A DNA stretch of 64,000 nucleotides from Guptibacillus hwajinpoensis (GTDB taxonomy: Bacteria > Bacillota > Bacilli > Bacillales > Guptibacillaceae): positions 1 to 64,000 of the forward strand of contig NZ_JAIVAE010000015.1 of assembly GCF_020171785.1 (NCBI RefSeq), written 5' to 3'. The position numbers and the translations under genes were made by a program. Each line of letters opens with the position of its first letter. The stretch's first letter is position 1. Positions 1 through 7,249 of this stretch are shown in pieces. The notes below the pieces were generated by a model that worked only from the letters and a program-made list of their open reading frames with translations, ran no database searches and was not told the origin of the DNA.

Positions 1-69
1 CGAATCCAACAAAAACTTGGATTCGCTTCACCGTCAGCTTTCTATAAAGACTATAAAAAAGCGAGTTAG
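1..69 (+). CDS. C-terminal fragment of a possible helix-turn-helix protein (left edge)
   Basis: Frame 1 is open from the window edge to a TAG at 67-69 and encodes 22 residues including GFASPSAFYKDYKK. This resembles the last helix of AraC-type DNA-binding domains (GFSSPSAFYRAFKR-like). Only the tail is visible, so the family call is an inference. A 9-bp inverted repeat (CGAATCCAA/TTGGATTCG, 1-25) lies within this coding tail. Confidence 0.4.
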   Translation, partial: RIQQKLGFASPSAFYKDYKKAS

Positions 70-81
70 AATTTCGGATTT

Positions 82-118
82 TGCCTGTGTCCATATTTAG
101 GGGGCTTGACCACAGGCA
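82..118 (-). terminator. Hairpin downstream of the ArsR-like gene
   Basis: TGCCTGTG (82-89) and CACAGGCA (111-118) form an 8-bp stem with a 21-base loop, directly after the stop codon of the minus-strand regulator. The U tract is weak, so terminator function is uncertain. Confidence 0.4.
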
Positions 119-121
119 CTA

Positions 122-1018
122 CTAAAGAAGCTGATCTACCAACATCCTAAACTCCTCTGCAATCTCTTTATTCGCACTATAATAAAACGTATTTCGCTCA
201 TCTCTAATATGAAGATTCACTAATCCAGCCCCTCTTAAAATCGAAAGGTGGTGGTGGATATTTCCTTTTGCCATCCCGATTTCAGAAACAATGTCTGTGA
301 AAGTATGGGACTCTTGAGACAGAAATTCGAGAATCTTTAATCGCTTTTCATCACCAAGTGCTTTTGTAAAACGGAGAAGTTCATTTCGTTCCTTTTTAGG
401 ATCCTTCACAGAATAACTAATATAAAGCGTATCTTTCAAATGATCGATCAATGCCATCGGTTGAATGTGAAGGGAAGGGATTAAGCATACGTTCTGAACC
501 GTTTTCGACTCCACTACAAAACGACTAGCTTGCAAAATAACTTCCTCTCCGGAATCTTCTTCCAACATCTTTTGTTTACTCTCTGCATCAGCCGTTAATC
601 GCTCCAAAACTCCCTCACGATGATCCTGAAAATATTGCGTATTCCATTCCTTTAACAATTTAATCGACTGATCTCGCTGCGCTAATAAATTTGTAGGTAT
701 CGCCCTTTGATCGTCGAGCGAAGAAGCGATCCGCTCAAACAATTCCCCAGCTGACATATTCCCTAACCATTCAAAAAAAGAATCGATGTCATGTTTATAA
801 GGGGATTGTTCAATGAAAAGCACGAGTAAATCTTCAAAGAACAGATTCTCTTTTGATGCGATGGCCTGTTTCAATTCAGGGGAAAGCGATTCTTCCACTT
901 CGCCTGGCCACTTAGAACCAAGATCTAAATATTTCATAAGGGTTTGTCTTTTATATAAAGAAAAGCTTAATAAGAGCTCATAAACTGTAGAAGCTAGCAC
1001 ACTAATGTTATAGGACAT
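122..1018 (-). CDS. ArsR-family winged-helix transcriptional regulator with N-terminal extension
   Basis: The last ~90 residues of this 298-residue protein are a typical ArsR HTH: KALGDEKRLKILEFL, then a recognition-helix region (MAKGNIHHHLSIL) and a wing (RDERNTFYYSAN). The N-terminal ~200 residues match no domain I recognise; larger ArsR proteins of this layout occur in Bacillaceae. I chose the ATG at 1018 because GGAGG lies 7 bases upstream; a longer frame to 1036 would put the RBS inside the gene. It is divergent from the hydrolase gene at 1167 and shares a ~145-base promoter region with two palindromes, so auto-regulation plus control of that gene is a reasonable inference. The effector is unknown. 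No CxC-type metal site was seen near the HTH. Confidence 0.85.
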   Translation of the reverse strand: MSYNISVLASTVYELLLSFSLYKRQTLMKYLDLGSKWPGEVEESLSPELKQAIASKENLFFEDLLVLFIEQSPYKHDIDSFFEWLGNMSAGELFERIASSLDDQRAIPTNLLAQRDQSIKLLKEWNTQYFQDHREGVLERLTADAESKQKMLEEDSGEEVILQASRFVVESKTVQNVCLIPSLHIQPMALIDHLKDTLYISYSVKDPKKERNELLRFTKALGDEKRLKILEFLSQESHTFTDIVSEIGMAKGNIHHHLSILRGAGLVNLHIRDERNTFYYSANKEIAEEFRMLVDQLL

Positions 1019-1066
1019 AGAAATTCCTCCGATCACTCAACTTTTTTATTAGCTTAACATAATGAG

Positions 1067-1079
1067 TTCTAAATTAGAA
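1067..1079. promoter_or_regulatory. Palindrome in divergent promoter region
   Basis: TTCTAA-A-TTAGAA is a perfect 13-base palindrome just upstream of the ArsR-like start. It is a candidate operator. Confidence 0.4.
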
Positions 1080-1119
1080 TAATCTAAATTTTTTGTATTA
1101 ACTCATTGACTGGATTTGT

Positions 1120-1141
1120 TAGTTCAATTAATATTGAACTA
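1120..1141. promoter_or_regulatory. Inverted repeat before the hydrolase gene
   Basis: TAGTTCAAT and ATTGAACTA are perfect 9-base arms separated by TAAT, ending about 10 bases before the hydrolase RBS. Position and symmetry suit binding by the divergent ArsR-like regulator (inference). Confidence 0.5.
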
Positions 1142-1166
1142 ATTCAAAAGGTGGGAGGTTTTTACA

Positions 1167-2123
1167 ATAACGTTCATTGAACTGCAAAGACAGGTAATTG
1201 ATCTTGTTGAAAAGAAAGCCAATAAAGAAGCTTTGTCATTGATGGAACAAGCAAAAGAAAAGTTCCCTCAGAAACGTGACCGTTTGGGACATTGGATCGC
1301 AAGTTTGTACGTTTTAGAAGGAAAGCATCAGGAAGCTCTGGCTGAACTTCATGATGTGATTCAGCATGGATTATGGTGGAATCCAGAAATTTTGTCATCA
1401 GATCCTGAATTGAGCGCATTGAAACCCTATGCTGAGTTCAATACGATTTTGCTAGAATGCAAGAGGATGTATGAAGCCGAAAAAAAATCTGCCCATGCTC
1501 ATTGCAGTACTCTAGGTAACCAGGAGGCAGAGACGGTTCTCTTCCCACTGCACTGGAAAGGATCGAATATCGAAGAGTTTTCGAAGCAGTGGTCTCATCC
1601 CGAAATTACAAACCATTACTTTATGGGTTTTCCTCAATCATCTCAGCTTTTTAGCTACCAATGCTACTCATGGGATGATGCAACAATGGCAATGAATGAA
1701 GTGAGAAGTACCTATCAATCGTTCATTCAACAGCATCATCTCTCTGAAAAAGTCCACATCATTGCAGGGGCATCACAAGGAGCGAATATCGCTACTCAAG
1801 TGAGTTTGCGAGCTGATGTAGAAGGGTTTCACAATTTTATTGGGATTGCTCCAGCTTTCGATCTTAAGGCACTACAAAAAATACTAAAAAATCAGCTGAA
1901 TCCTCGTGCAAGAGGCTGCATTATTACAGGAGATCAAGATCCTTTCTATGAAACTGTATTGGCGGCGGTTCAACTTTTTGAAACGTATCAGATTCCGTGC
2001 AAACTCATTGTAAAAGAAGGAATGGGGCATGAATTTCCAAGTGATTTCCAAGGTGTGTTAGAAGAGGCCGTTCAATATGTAACAGAACGAGATACAAGCA
2101 GGGATGCCCTTTCTGGAAAATGA
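1167..2123 (+). CDS. Alpha/beta hydrolase with N-terminal TPR-like helical region
   Basis: The C-terminal half is an alpha/beta hydrolase: nucleophile elbow GASQG (Ser ~204), acid in GDQDPF, and His in GMGHEFP close to the end. The first ~90 residues are helical (GHWIASLYVLEGKHQEALAELHDVIQ), like a TPR-type repeat. The start is unusual. A strong RBS (GTGGGAGG, 1151-1158) sits 8 bases before an ATA codon at 1167. Reading from there gives xTFIELQRQVIDLVEKKANK, which continues the helical region. The first canonical in-frame starts are TTG at 1233 and ATG at 1242, neither with an RBS. So either ATA is used, the ATG was mutated, or there is a sequence error. The substrate is unknown; esterase or peptidase-like chemistry is likely. 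Confidence 0.75.
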   Translation: MTFIELQRQVIDLVEKKANKEALSLMEQAKEKFPQKRDRLGHWIASLYVLEGKHQEALAELHDVIQHGLWWNPEILSSDPELSALKPYAEFNTILLECKRMYEAEKKSAHAHCSTLGNQEAETVLFPLHWKGSNIEEFSKQWSHPEITNHYFMGFPQSSQLFSYQCYSWDDATMAMNEVRSTYQSFIQQHHLSEKVHIIAGASQGANIATQVSLRADVEGFHNFIGIAPAFDLKALQKILKNQLNPRARGCIITGDQDPFYETVLAAVQLFETYQIPCKLIVKEGMGHEFPSDFQGVLEEAVQYVTERDTSRDALSGK

Positions 2124-2189
2124 AACCAAATCTCTGGCGAATCGTACTAGTAAGAGAGAGAGTGAAAATTCGAAATGGGGAGATTGGAA

Positions 2190-2393
2190 ATGGAGTCTAA
2201 AAAAAATCTATTGTTAAAACCCTACTGGATTATTAATTTGCTCGGCCTCTTACTTTTTGTCCTAATCGGAATGTTCCTTGTTGTGAACGACCATCTAACT
2301 GCGTTCACCATCGTTGCGATTTGCTATGGGTTTTTTATGTTAATTGGTCATTCGCTTTATCGCTCAAATCAAAAGTTTAAAAATAGAACATGA
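2190..2393 (+). CDS. Small two-TM membrane protein
   Basis: This 67-residue protein has two hydrophobic segments (IINLLGLLLFVLIGMFLVV and FTIVAICYGFFMLIGHSLY) and a basic tail. ATG 2190 is preferred because GGGGAG lies 7 bases upstream; an in-frame ATG at 2175 has no RBS. Its stop overlaps the ATG of the truncated kinase that follows. It may be a small intact gene or what is left at a deletion junction; no family recognised. Confidence 0.55.
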   Translation: MESKKNLLLKPYWIINLLGLLLFVLIGMFLVVNDHLTAFTIVAICYGFFMLIGHSLYRSNQKFKNRT

Positions 2394-3127
2394 CCATTTG
2401 CGTTTTGCAAGAACTCGCCAATACGTTTAATCAGTTACTTCAGCAGCTGGAAGAGCAGTTTGAGCGGGAGAAAAGTTTTGTCTCAAATGCTTCTCACGAA
2501 TTAAGAACGCCACTAACTTCTTTTCGTGGTCATTTAAATTTGATTAAAAGGTGGGGTAAGAACGATCCCGCCGTATTGGAAACATCCATACAAGCCTTGG
2601 ATGATGAAAGTAACCGAATGAAGCACATTTTAGAACAAATGCTCACCATTGCGCGAAATGAACATCTGGAAACAACTCCTGAAAAAGTGAATTTGTCCGA
2701 AATTGTTGAGGGAGTGATTGCGCAATTCGAAGCACGTTCACGTGTACCGATATCGGCAAATCTGGAGCAAAACGTCTTAGTATCAGGTGATCGTGAACAG
2801 CTTAGGCAAGTGGCGGTTATTATAGTAGAAAATGCAGAAAGGTATACAAAGGAAGGCAAGGTGACCGTCCTTTTAAAAGAGGCAGAGAACACGGTCATGT
2901 TAAGTATCTCGGATACAGGAATCGGTATTCCCCGTGAAGAAATACCGAAGATTTTTTCTCGCTTTTACCGTGTGGACAAAAACCGTTCACGAGAAACAGG
3001 TGGGACGGGACTTGGTTTATCGATCGCGAAGGAAATTGTCGAGAATCATCAAGGTAAGATTGAAGTGGAAAGTGAAGAAGCGGTTGGTAGCACATTTACT
3101 GTAGTACTACCCGTGATTTCGGGATAA
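2390..3127 (+). pseudogene. Histidine kinase, N-terminally truncated (HisKA+HATPase)
   Basis: The frame starts inside the end of a HAMP-like linker (ELANTFNQLLQQLEEQFEREKSFVSNAS). It continues with the H box SHELRTPL (His ~36), N box (VENAERYTKEGK), G1 box (DTGIGIP) and G2 box (GGTGLGLSIAKEIVENH), ending normally. The sensor, both TM helices and most of HAMP are missing, and no response regulator is adjacent. The apparent ATG at 2390 overlaps the previous stop and its first residues (MTICVLQ) are not kinase-like. This looks like a deletion that fused a kinase 3' end to an unrelated 5' sequence. A soluble 245-residue kinase core could still be made. Confidence 0.75.
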
Positions 3128-3246
3128 AAAGTCTAAAGAAAGGTCGTCGCTTTTAAGTGAGTGAGAAAACAACCCAAAATTGGATAAATGTGTTAAAGTT
3201 ATTTTGGTAATGGTTTGTAGTAAATCACTCAAAAGGAGCTGGAGAA

Positions 3247-3414
3247 GTGTCAATTCTTATTGCCTTATTTCCATTGTTTTTATGGTTAAGTATTTTTGGA
3301 GCTATCATCTATTTCATCGTTAGAAAAGTAAAACGTTCACGAAAAGCGCTTGAGGAACGTATTGAAGTTCTGGAGCGAAATCAAGCAGTGGTAAAAGATA
3401 AGAATGAGTTTTAA
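3247..3414 (+). CDS. 55-residue single-TM protein with charged tail
   Basis: This short GTG-started frame has a clear RBS (AAGGAGC, ~8 bases upstream). It encodes an N-terminal TM helix (ILIALFPLFLWLSIFGAIIYFIV), a basic KVKRSRK stretch and a short helical tail (ALEERIEVLERNQAVV). The same size and architecture recur in the 55-residue protein at 4792. It overlaps the next gene by 11 bases. Function unknown. Confidence 0.6.
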   Translation: MSILIALFPLFLWLSIFGAIIYFIVRKVKRSRKALEERIEVLERNQAVVKDKNEF

Positions 3415-3646
3415 GGCCGTTCATGTTCCACTGGGTTTACTAGTGAAGACTTGTGCGATTCTTTTTATCGGTATCTTCTATCAATTGTTTACGATTTTTG
3501 AGATAGTATTCTTTTCTCTTCTTCTTATTTTTCTCATGATGATAATTGTTGATATTCGACGTAGTTCATTTAAAGAAAAAGACGCAAAATGGCCACGGAA
3601 GTACATTTTAATGAACGGCGCCTTCACACTAGTAAGCTTTCTCTAA
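3404..3646 (+). CDS. Small membrane protein, 2-3 TM
   Basis: This 80-residue hydrophobic protein (CAILFIGIFYQLF, IVFFSLLLIFLMMIIVDI) overlaps the end of the 55-residue gene before it, suggesting translational coupling. The C-terminus (MNGAFTLVSFL) is hydrophobic and stops at a small inverted repeat (AAGCTTTCTCT/AGGGAAAGCTT). No family recognised. Confidence 0.5.
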   Translation: MSFKAVHVPLGLLVKTCAILFIGIFYQLFTIFEIVFFSLLLIFLMMIIVDIRRSSFKEKDAKWPRKYILMNGAFTLVSFL

Positions 3647-3779
3647 AGGGAAAGCTTTTTTCATGATTCATTTCAAATATGTTGCTTATTTGGACTTTGT
3701 AGATTTTTGTATAAAAAACTTATGTGTAATTATGGCGACAGAGATCACTGTAATTACCAAGGCAAGAAGGTGCTTTATC

Positions 3780-3914
3780 CTATTTATCGAAACAAGTTAT
3801 TTCACCGATCTGGATGGACATAACTTCGAATATCATACGGAAGCGTTAGAAAAACGGATACGTTAGTACAAACAAGACAAGGCATATATGGATTTTTGGA
3901 GTGAACCGAGTTAA
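3780..3914 (+). pseudogene. Remnant of a VOC/FosB-like metallothiol transferase C-terminus
   Basis: Translation gives YFTDLDGHNFEYHTEALEKRIR, an in-frame TAG at 3864-3866, then YKQDKAYMDFWSEPS and a stop at 3912. FosB and related glyoxalase-fold proteins end in ...[28 protein letters not shown]..., so both sides of the TAG match one ancestral protein. Upstream sequence cannot be aligned to the family, so this is a 3' fragment with an internal stop. Approximate left boundary. Confidence 0.6.
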
Positions 3915-4064
3915 TGGGAGGGTAAATATGCGTTTTGCAACATAGATAAATTGACCATAAACCAATAAGAGTTTTATAGGTTTAGTAAACCCTTGAAGAG
4001 GAATACATAGTAGATGGAATAGGACTTTAGAGTGGGCGAACTTTAGACTACAGGAGGCAATACA

Positions 4065-4580
4065 ATGAACGTATTAAAAGAGCAGTATGATTTGATCAAG
4101 CATACGCGTAAAGTTCTCTTTCACTTTTGTGAAAAAATCGAACAAGAGGATTATATAAAAGAAGTCGATGGATATGGATGGGGCTCGATCCGAAACCTGC
4201 ATGTGCATATCGCTGAATGCTACCAGAGTTGGATTGGTCGATTTGCTCTTGAAACCTCTGAACCCGTCGTAAAAGAGTCAGATGTAACAGATGTTAATGA
4301 AATGAGAAAGGTTTTTGAGCGGGTTGATGAGCTTGTTTATCATTTTTTAGATGAGTATGATGAACGCTTCGATGAAAAGATTAGTCGGGTAGTTTCCTGG
4401 AAAGAAGAGGAAGAAGAACTTTCTCCCTTATGGTTACTCACGCACACGATTACACATGAATTTCATCACAAGGGGCAGATTGTGATACTTGCTCGTGCTC
4501 TTGGCTATGAGCCTGTTGATACGGATCTATTAACCCCAGCTGATATTAACCGGTATTTAGACTATCCTGAACAAGGCTAA
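4065..4580 (+). CDS. DinB-like four-helix metalloprotein
   Basis: At 171 residues it has the usual DinB length. A histidine triad is visible: HVH in the first half (NLHVHIAE, ~47-49) and HEFHHKGQ (~131-136), the typical metal-binding positions. DinB-family proteins in Bacilli are often bacillithiol- or stress-linked transferases (family knowledge), but the substrate cannot be read here. The RBS AGGAGGC is 7 bases upstream of the ATG, and a strong terminator follows. It stands alone. Confidence 0.85.
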   Translation: MNVLKEQYDLIKHTRKVLFHFCEKIEQEDYIKEVDGYGWGSIRNLHVHIAECYQSWIGRFALETSEPVVKESDVTDVNEMRKVFERVDELVYHFLDEYDERFDEKISRVVSWKEEEEELSPLWLLTHTITHEFHHKGQIVILARALGYEPVDTDLLTPADINRYLDYPEQG

Positions 4581-4597
4581 TTGAAAGACTATAGTAG

Positions 4598-4634
4598 AAA
4601 GACGACTTGTGCATGCACAAATCGTCTTTTTTTA
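4598..4634 (+). terminator. Rho-independent terminator after the DinB-like gene
   Basis: AGACGA...TCGTCT arms flank an inner TTGTGCATGCACAA palindrome, followed by TTTTTTTATTTT. Confidence 0.85.
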
Positions 4635-4791
4635 TTTTATTTGATCTGGGTGATAGACGACTTTGTTAATAATGGTAAATAAGGGAAACAAACGTTTAAA
4701 GAAATGGTAAAATCAAGGTGAGGTATAGAAGGAGCAAGTAATTTGCCTTGCTATGTGTTATAAAAATTACACGTAAGGGACAGGTGATCAT

Positions 4792-4959
4792 ATGGGCGAT
4801 ATCGTATTTCAACTGATTTCGTTTTCTTTCATGTTGGGCTTAGTAGCGGGAATTGTCTTTTTAATCATAAATTTGAAAAAGAGAAGTTCGAAGCTTGATC
4901 GCGTCGAAAAAAAGGTCGATCAGCTGCTTGAAAGAAAAGAATCACAGTCTGATCGATAG
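4792..4959 (+). CDS. 55-residue single-TM protein with charged coil, twin of 3247 gene
   Basis: ATG start, 55 residues: a TM helix (LISFSFMLGLVAGIVFLII), then a positively charged heptad-like tail (NLKKRSSKLDRVEKKVDQLLERK). The length, membrane topology and tail match the protein at 3247, suggesting paralogy or a shared role. It begins a run of small membrane genes to 5932. The RBS (ACAGGTG) is moderate. Confidence 0.6.
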   Translation: MGDIVFQLISFSFMLGLVAGIVFLIINLKKRSSKLDRVEKKVDQLLERKESQSDR

Positions 4960-4965
4960 GGAGGA

Positions 4966-5421
4966 ATGGCTATTTTATTTAGGATTTTAGATGGTTTTTT
5001 GTTTCTTTTCATTACGCTCCTACTAATCTATGACTACTTTCCAACGTTCTTTTTAAAAGAAGTTCTTCCTCAATATGTTATCTTTTTGTTGTTGCTTGGT
5101 ATGCTTTTTATCAATGCTATCAACAAAAACAAGCAAATGTCCCCTGTGAAAGACACGTTCAAGTCACAGCTTTTCTTTCTCCTCTATGTTTTTATTTTGA
5201 TGTTTGTTCTAGACTTGGCTGGTGGAGAATCGACGGTAGGATTATCTTTTGAAAATCGAATTTTCTGGCTCGTGGTGTTCATCGCGATGGCTGGTCTTTT
5301 TATTACTCTTTTGGTGAGGCAAATTCGACTATGGAAATATGGTGCGATTCTTATTCATCCAAGTCGTCGTTATGAGGGGGAAGTGGAAGAAGAGCTGGAA
5401 GGTGGGGATTCGGAGGAATAG
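4966..5421 (+). CDS. Four-TM membrane protein of unknown function
   Basis: 151 residues with about four TM helices and an acidic C-terminus (EGEVEEELEGGDSEE). GGGAGG ends only one base before ATG 4966, which is too close for efficient initiation; a downstream non-ATG codon may be the true start. It follows the 55-residue gene by 6 bases and is probably co-transcribed with it and with the next two genes. Confidence 0.6.
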   Translation: MAILFRILDGFLFLFITLLLIYDYFPTFFLKEVLPQYVIFLLLLGMLFINAINKNKQMSPVKDTFKSQLFFLLYVFILMFVLDLAGGESTVGLSFENRIFWLVVFIAMAGLFITLLVRQIRLWKYGAILIHPSRRYEGEVEEELEGGDSEE

Positions 5422-5446
5422 ATTCAGAGAAGACGGAGGTGTTCAA

Positions 5447-5620
5447 ATGAGTCAAATGCAGGGAATACTGCTTGGTGTCGTAATAGGCATTGCGCTTGCG
5501 ATTGGTTTTAATGTTGGAATCGCGGTGACTGACAATATCGTAATAAGCATTGTGATCGCTTTAGTCGCGGGATTACTCGCTAGAGTGGTTGGCAAGCTTA
5601 TCATCAAAGGGATGAAATAG
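5447..5620 (+). CDS. 57-residue glycine-rich two-helix membrane protein
   Basis: ATG 5447 has an ideal RBS (CGGAGGTG). The product is almost entirely hydrophobic: GILLGVVIGIALAIGFNVGI and ISIVIALVAGLLARVVG, ending KGMK. The GxxxG-like spacing resembles small oligomeric membrane peptides. Third gene of the small-membrane run; family unknown. Confidence 0.6.
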   Translation: MSQMQGILLGVVIGIALAIGFNVGIAVTDNIVISIVIALVAGLLARVVGKLIIKGMK

Positions 5621-5647
5621 ATTGCATTGTATAGAAAAGAGATGATT

Positions 5648-5932
5648 ATGAAGCAGAGTATTTTGACGAAGAAGAGTAGAAAGGTTGTAAGAGGGCTTAT
5701 TTATGCCGCGCTCTTTATTGGAGCTATTCAATTTTGGTTTGATCGGGATCCTTTAAATGATTATGTTGGTTATGGATTTTTACTTATGTTTTGGTTCATT
5801 CGAATGGTACATAGCGGGATGAGAAATCTGAACGATGGCTACTCAAATCGTGCGATGTTGGATTTTGGCTTGGCGATAATGAGTGGTCTAGCTGTTCTGG
5901 CAGTATGGACGACTTATTTCATCGGTTTCTAA
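5648..5932 (+). CDS. Small three-TM membrane protein
   Basis: About 94 residues with three hydrophobic segments (GLIYAALFIGAIQFWF, YVGYGFLLMFWFIRMV, GLAIMSGLAVLAVWTTYFIGF). ATG 5648 is preferred over ATG 5642 because AAGAG lies about 6 bases upstream. Last of the run; no obvious terminator follows. Function unknown. Confidence 0.55.
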   Translation: MKQSILTKKSRKVVRGLIYAALFIGAIQFWFDRDPLNDYVGYGFLLMFWFIRMVHSGMRNLNDGYSNRAMLDFGLAIMSGLAVLAVWTTYFIGF

Positions 5933-5996
5933 GCATGGGGCAAAAGATGGAGACTAATCCATTCTTACCCTTTTCTGTATGGTTTCGCTTACAAAT

Positions 5997-6022
5997 GTTT
6001 ACACCTTTTTTATCCGTGGTAT
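5997..6022 (+). promoter_or_regulatory. SigmaB-like promoter of the stress SDR
   Basis: GTTTAC (5997-6002), 14 bases, then TGGTAT (6017-6022), close to the sigmaB consensus GTTTaa-N12-15-GGGTAT. It sits ~60 bases before the gene. The homologue YdaD is a sigmaB general-stress protein in B. subtilis, which fits. Confidence 0.6.
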
Positions 6023-6080
6023 TTCAATAAAACAGCATTATTAAACTAACCATTATGGAAGAAAAAAGGAGAGATACACC

Positions 6081-6935
6081 GTGGATAAAAACGGACAACC
6101 AAAACAAACACAGTCAGAGCAACCTGGAATTGAATCGCAAATGACGCCTTTACCTGATCAACCGCATGAATACATAGGCAGTCACAAACTTGAGAACAAA
6201 GTGGCCCTTATCACGGGTGGGGACAGCGGCATTGGTCGCGCTGTGGCCATCGCCTATGCAAAAGAAGGGGCACACGTCGCGATCAACTATCTTGAAAAAG
6301 AACAAAGTGACGCGGACGAAACAAAGAAATTTGTGGAGGAAGAAGGCGTCAAATGTCTCTTGATTCCGGGAGATGTATCGGAAGAGAAAGAATGTAAGGA
6401 TCTGATCGACAAAACGCTTGATCACTTTGGAAAGCTTGATATTCTCGTCAATAACGCAGCGATTCAATTTCCAACGGAAAGCATTGAAGACATTTCTTAT
6501 GAGCAGTGGGATCAAACGTTTAAAACAAATGTGTATTCCGTCTTCAATATGACAAAGTACGCGGTTCCGCATCTGCAAAAAGGAAGCTCGATTATTAATA
6601 CAACGTCGATTAATCCATATACAGGAAACAAAGTGTTAATTGACTATACGTCAACAAAAGGTGCCATTGTGGCGTTTACACGCAGTATGGCAGCGAACCT
6701 TGTGGATAAAGGCATTCGTGTGAATATGGTAGCACCAGGACCAATCTGGACACCACTCATTCCATCTACGTTTGATGAAGATTCCGTTGCAGAATTTGGT
6801 ACGGACAATCCAATGGGACGTCCGGGTCAACCGTCTGAACTGTTCGGCCCTTATGTCTTATTGGCGTCTGATGACGGTTCTTACATGACTGGTCAGTGTA
6901 TTCACGTAAACGGAGGAGACTTTATGTCCTCCTGA
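6081..6935 (+). CDS. SDR-family oxidoreductase, general-stress type (YdaD/YhdF-like)
   Basis: The 284-residue protein has the N-terminal extension of this SDR subgroup (QTQSEQPGIESQMTPLPD), cofactor motif TGGDSGIGRA (~46-55), NNAA (~129) and active-site S...YTSTK (~195-199). It ends HVNGGDFMSS. These are cytosolic NAD(P)-dependent dehydrogenases; YdaD and YhdF are stress-induced in B. subtilis. GTG start with AAAGGAGA upstream. The sigmaB-like promoter supports stress regulation. Substrate unknown. Confidence 0.88.
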   Translation: MDKNGQPKQTQSEQPGIESQMTPLPDQPHEYIGSHKLENKVALITGGDSGIGRAVAIAYAKEGAHVAINYLEKEQSDADETKKFVEEEGVKCLLIPGDVSEEKECKDLIDKTLDHFGKLDILVNNAAIQFPTESIEDISYEQWDQTFKTNVYSVFNMTKYAVPHLQKGSSIINTTSINPYTGNKVLIDYTSTKGAIVAFTRSMAANLVDKGIRVNMVAPGPIWTPLIPSTFDEDSVAEFGTDNPMGRPGQPSELFGPYVLLASDDGSYMTGQCIHVNGGDFMSS

Positions 6936-6972
6936 TCGTTTTAAGCGGTGAGGTTGGCGGTCGAAATGGCCG

Positions 6973-7052
6973 TTTATTGGCTGGAAATGGGATATATTGG
7001 CCAAACTCGAGATTTATTGGCTAAAATCACAATTTATTGGCTAAACCGCGCT
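6973..7052. repeat. Four tandem 20-bp units (TTTATTGGC repeat)
   Basis: TTTATTGG or TATATTGG recurs at 6973, 6993, 7013 and 7033, exactly every 20 bases, each followed by C and an A-rich stretch. The last half of each unit is variable. The same unit occurs in reverse orientation at 39944-39996. An 85-codon open frame over this stretch is a by-product of the repeat, not a supported gene. Confidence 0.75.
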
Positions 7053-7061
7053 TATACAAAA

Positions 7062-7103
7062 AGTCCGCTCCCTCATGGGTCAGCATTCATGAGGGAGCGG
7101 ACT
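7062..7103. terminator. Perfect 16-bp stem, terminator-like
   Basis: AGTCCGCTCCCTCATG pairs perfectly with CATGAGGGAGCGGACT around a 10-base loop. The T tract is on the minus-strand side (AAAAA before the left arm), although both flanking genes are on the plus strand. Confidence 0.6.
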
Positions 7104-7122
7104 TCCGTTTGCATGATCAGTC

Positions 7123-7155
7123 AAACGATTTCTGCCCCCGCAGGAATCGTTTTTA
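7123..7155 (+). terminator. Terminator hairpin
   Basis: AAACGATT...AATCGTTT arms with inner CTG/CAG and a CCCCCG loop, followed by TTTT. It probably ends transcription from the SDR region. Confidence 0.65.
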
Positions 7156-7169
7156 ATTTTCTAAATGAA

Positions 7170-7195
7170 ATCATTTCGATTGTATTGGAAATGAT
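7170..7195. promoter_or_regulatory. Inverted repeat upstream of the MFS gene
   Basis: ATCATTTC and GAAATGAT are perfect 8-base arms 10 bases apart, ~55 bases before the exporter start. Candidate operator. Confidence 0.35.
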
Positions 7196-7249
7196 GGTTT
7201 GCTAGAATCAGATGAACGTGTAACTAGAGAAGAGAAAGGTGTCACATTT

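Noticed and set aside
6973-7052. CRISPR array
   Set aside because: Period of 20 bases with a 9-13 base core is too short for repeat-plus-spacer units, and no cas genes are present.
6948-7205. 85-codon open frame over the TTTATTGGC repeats
   Set aside because: It consists of the 20-bp repeat and a terminator stem, and has no RBS. Its YW/IGQ/LAK repeats are the repeat read in frame.
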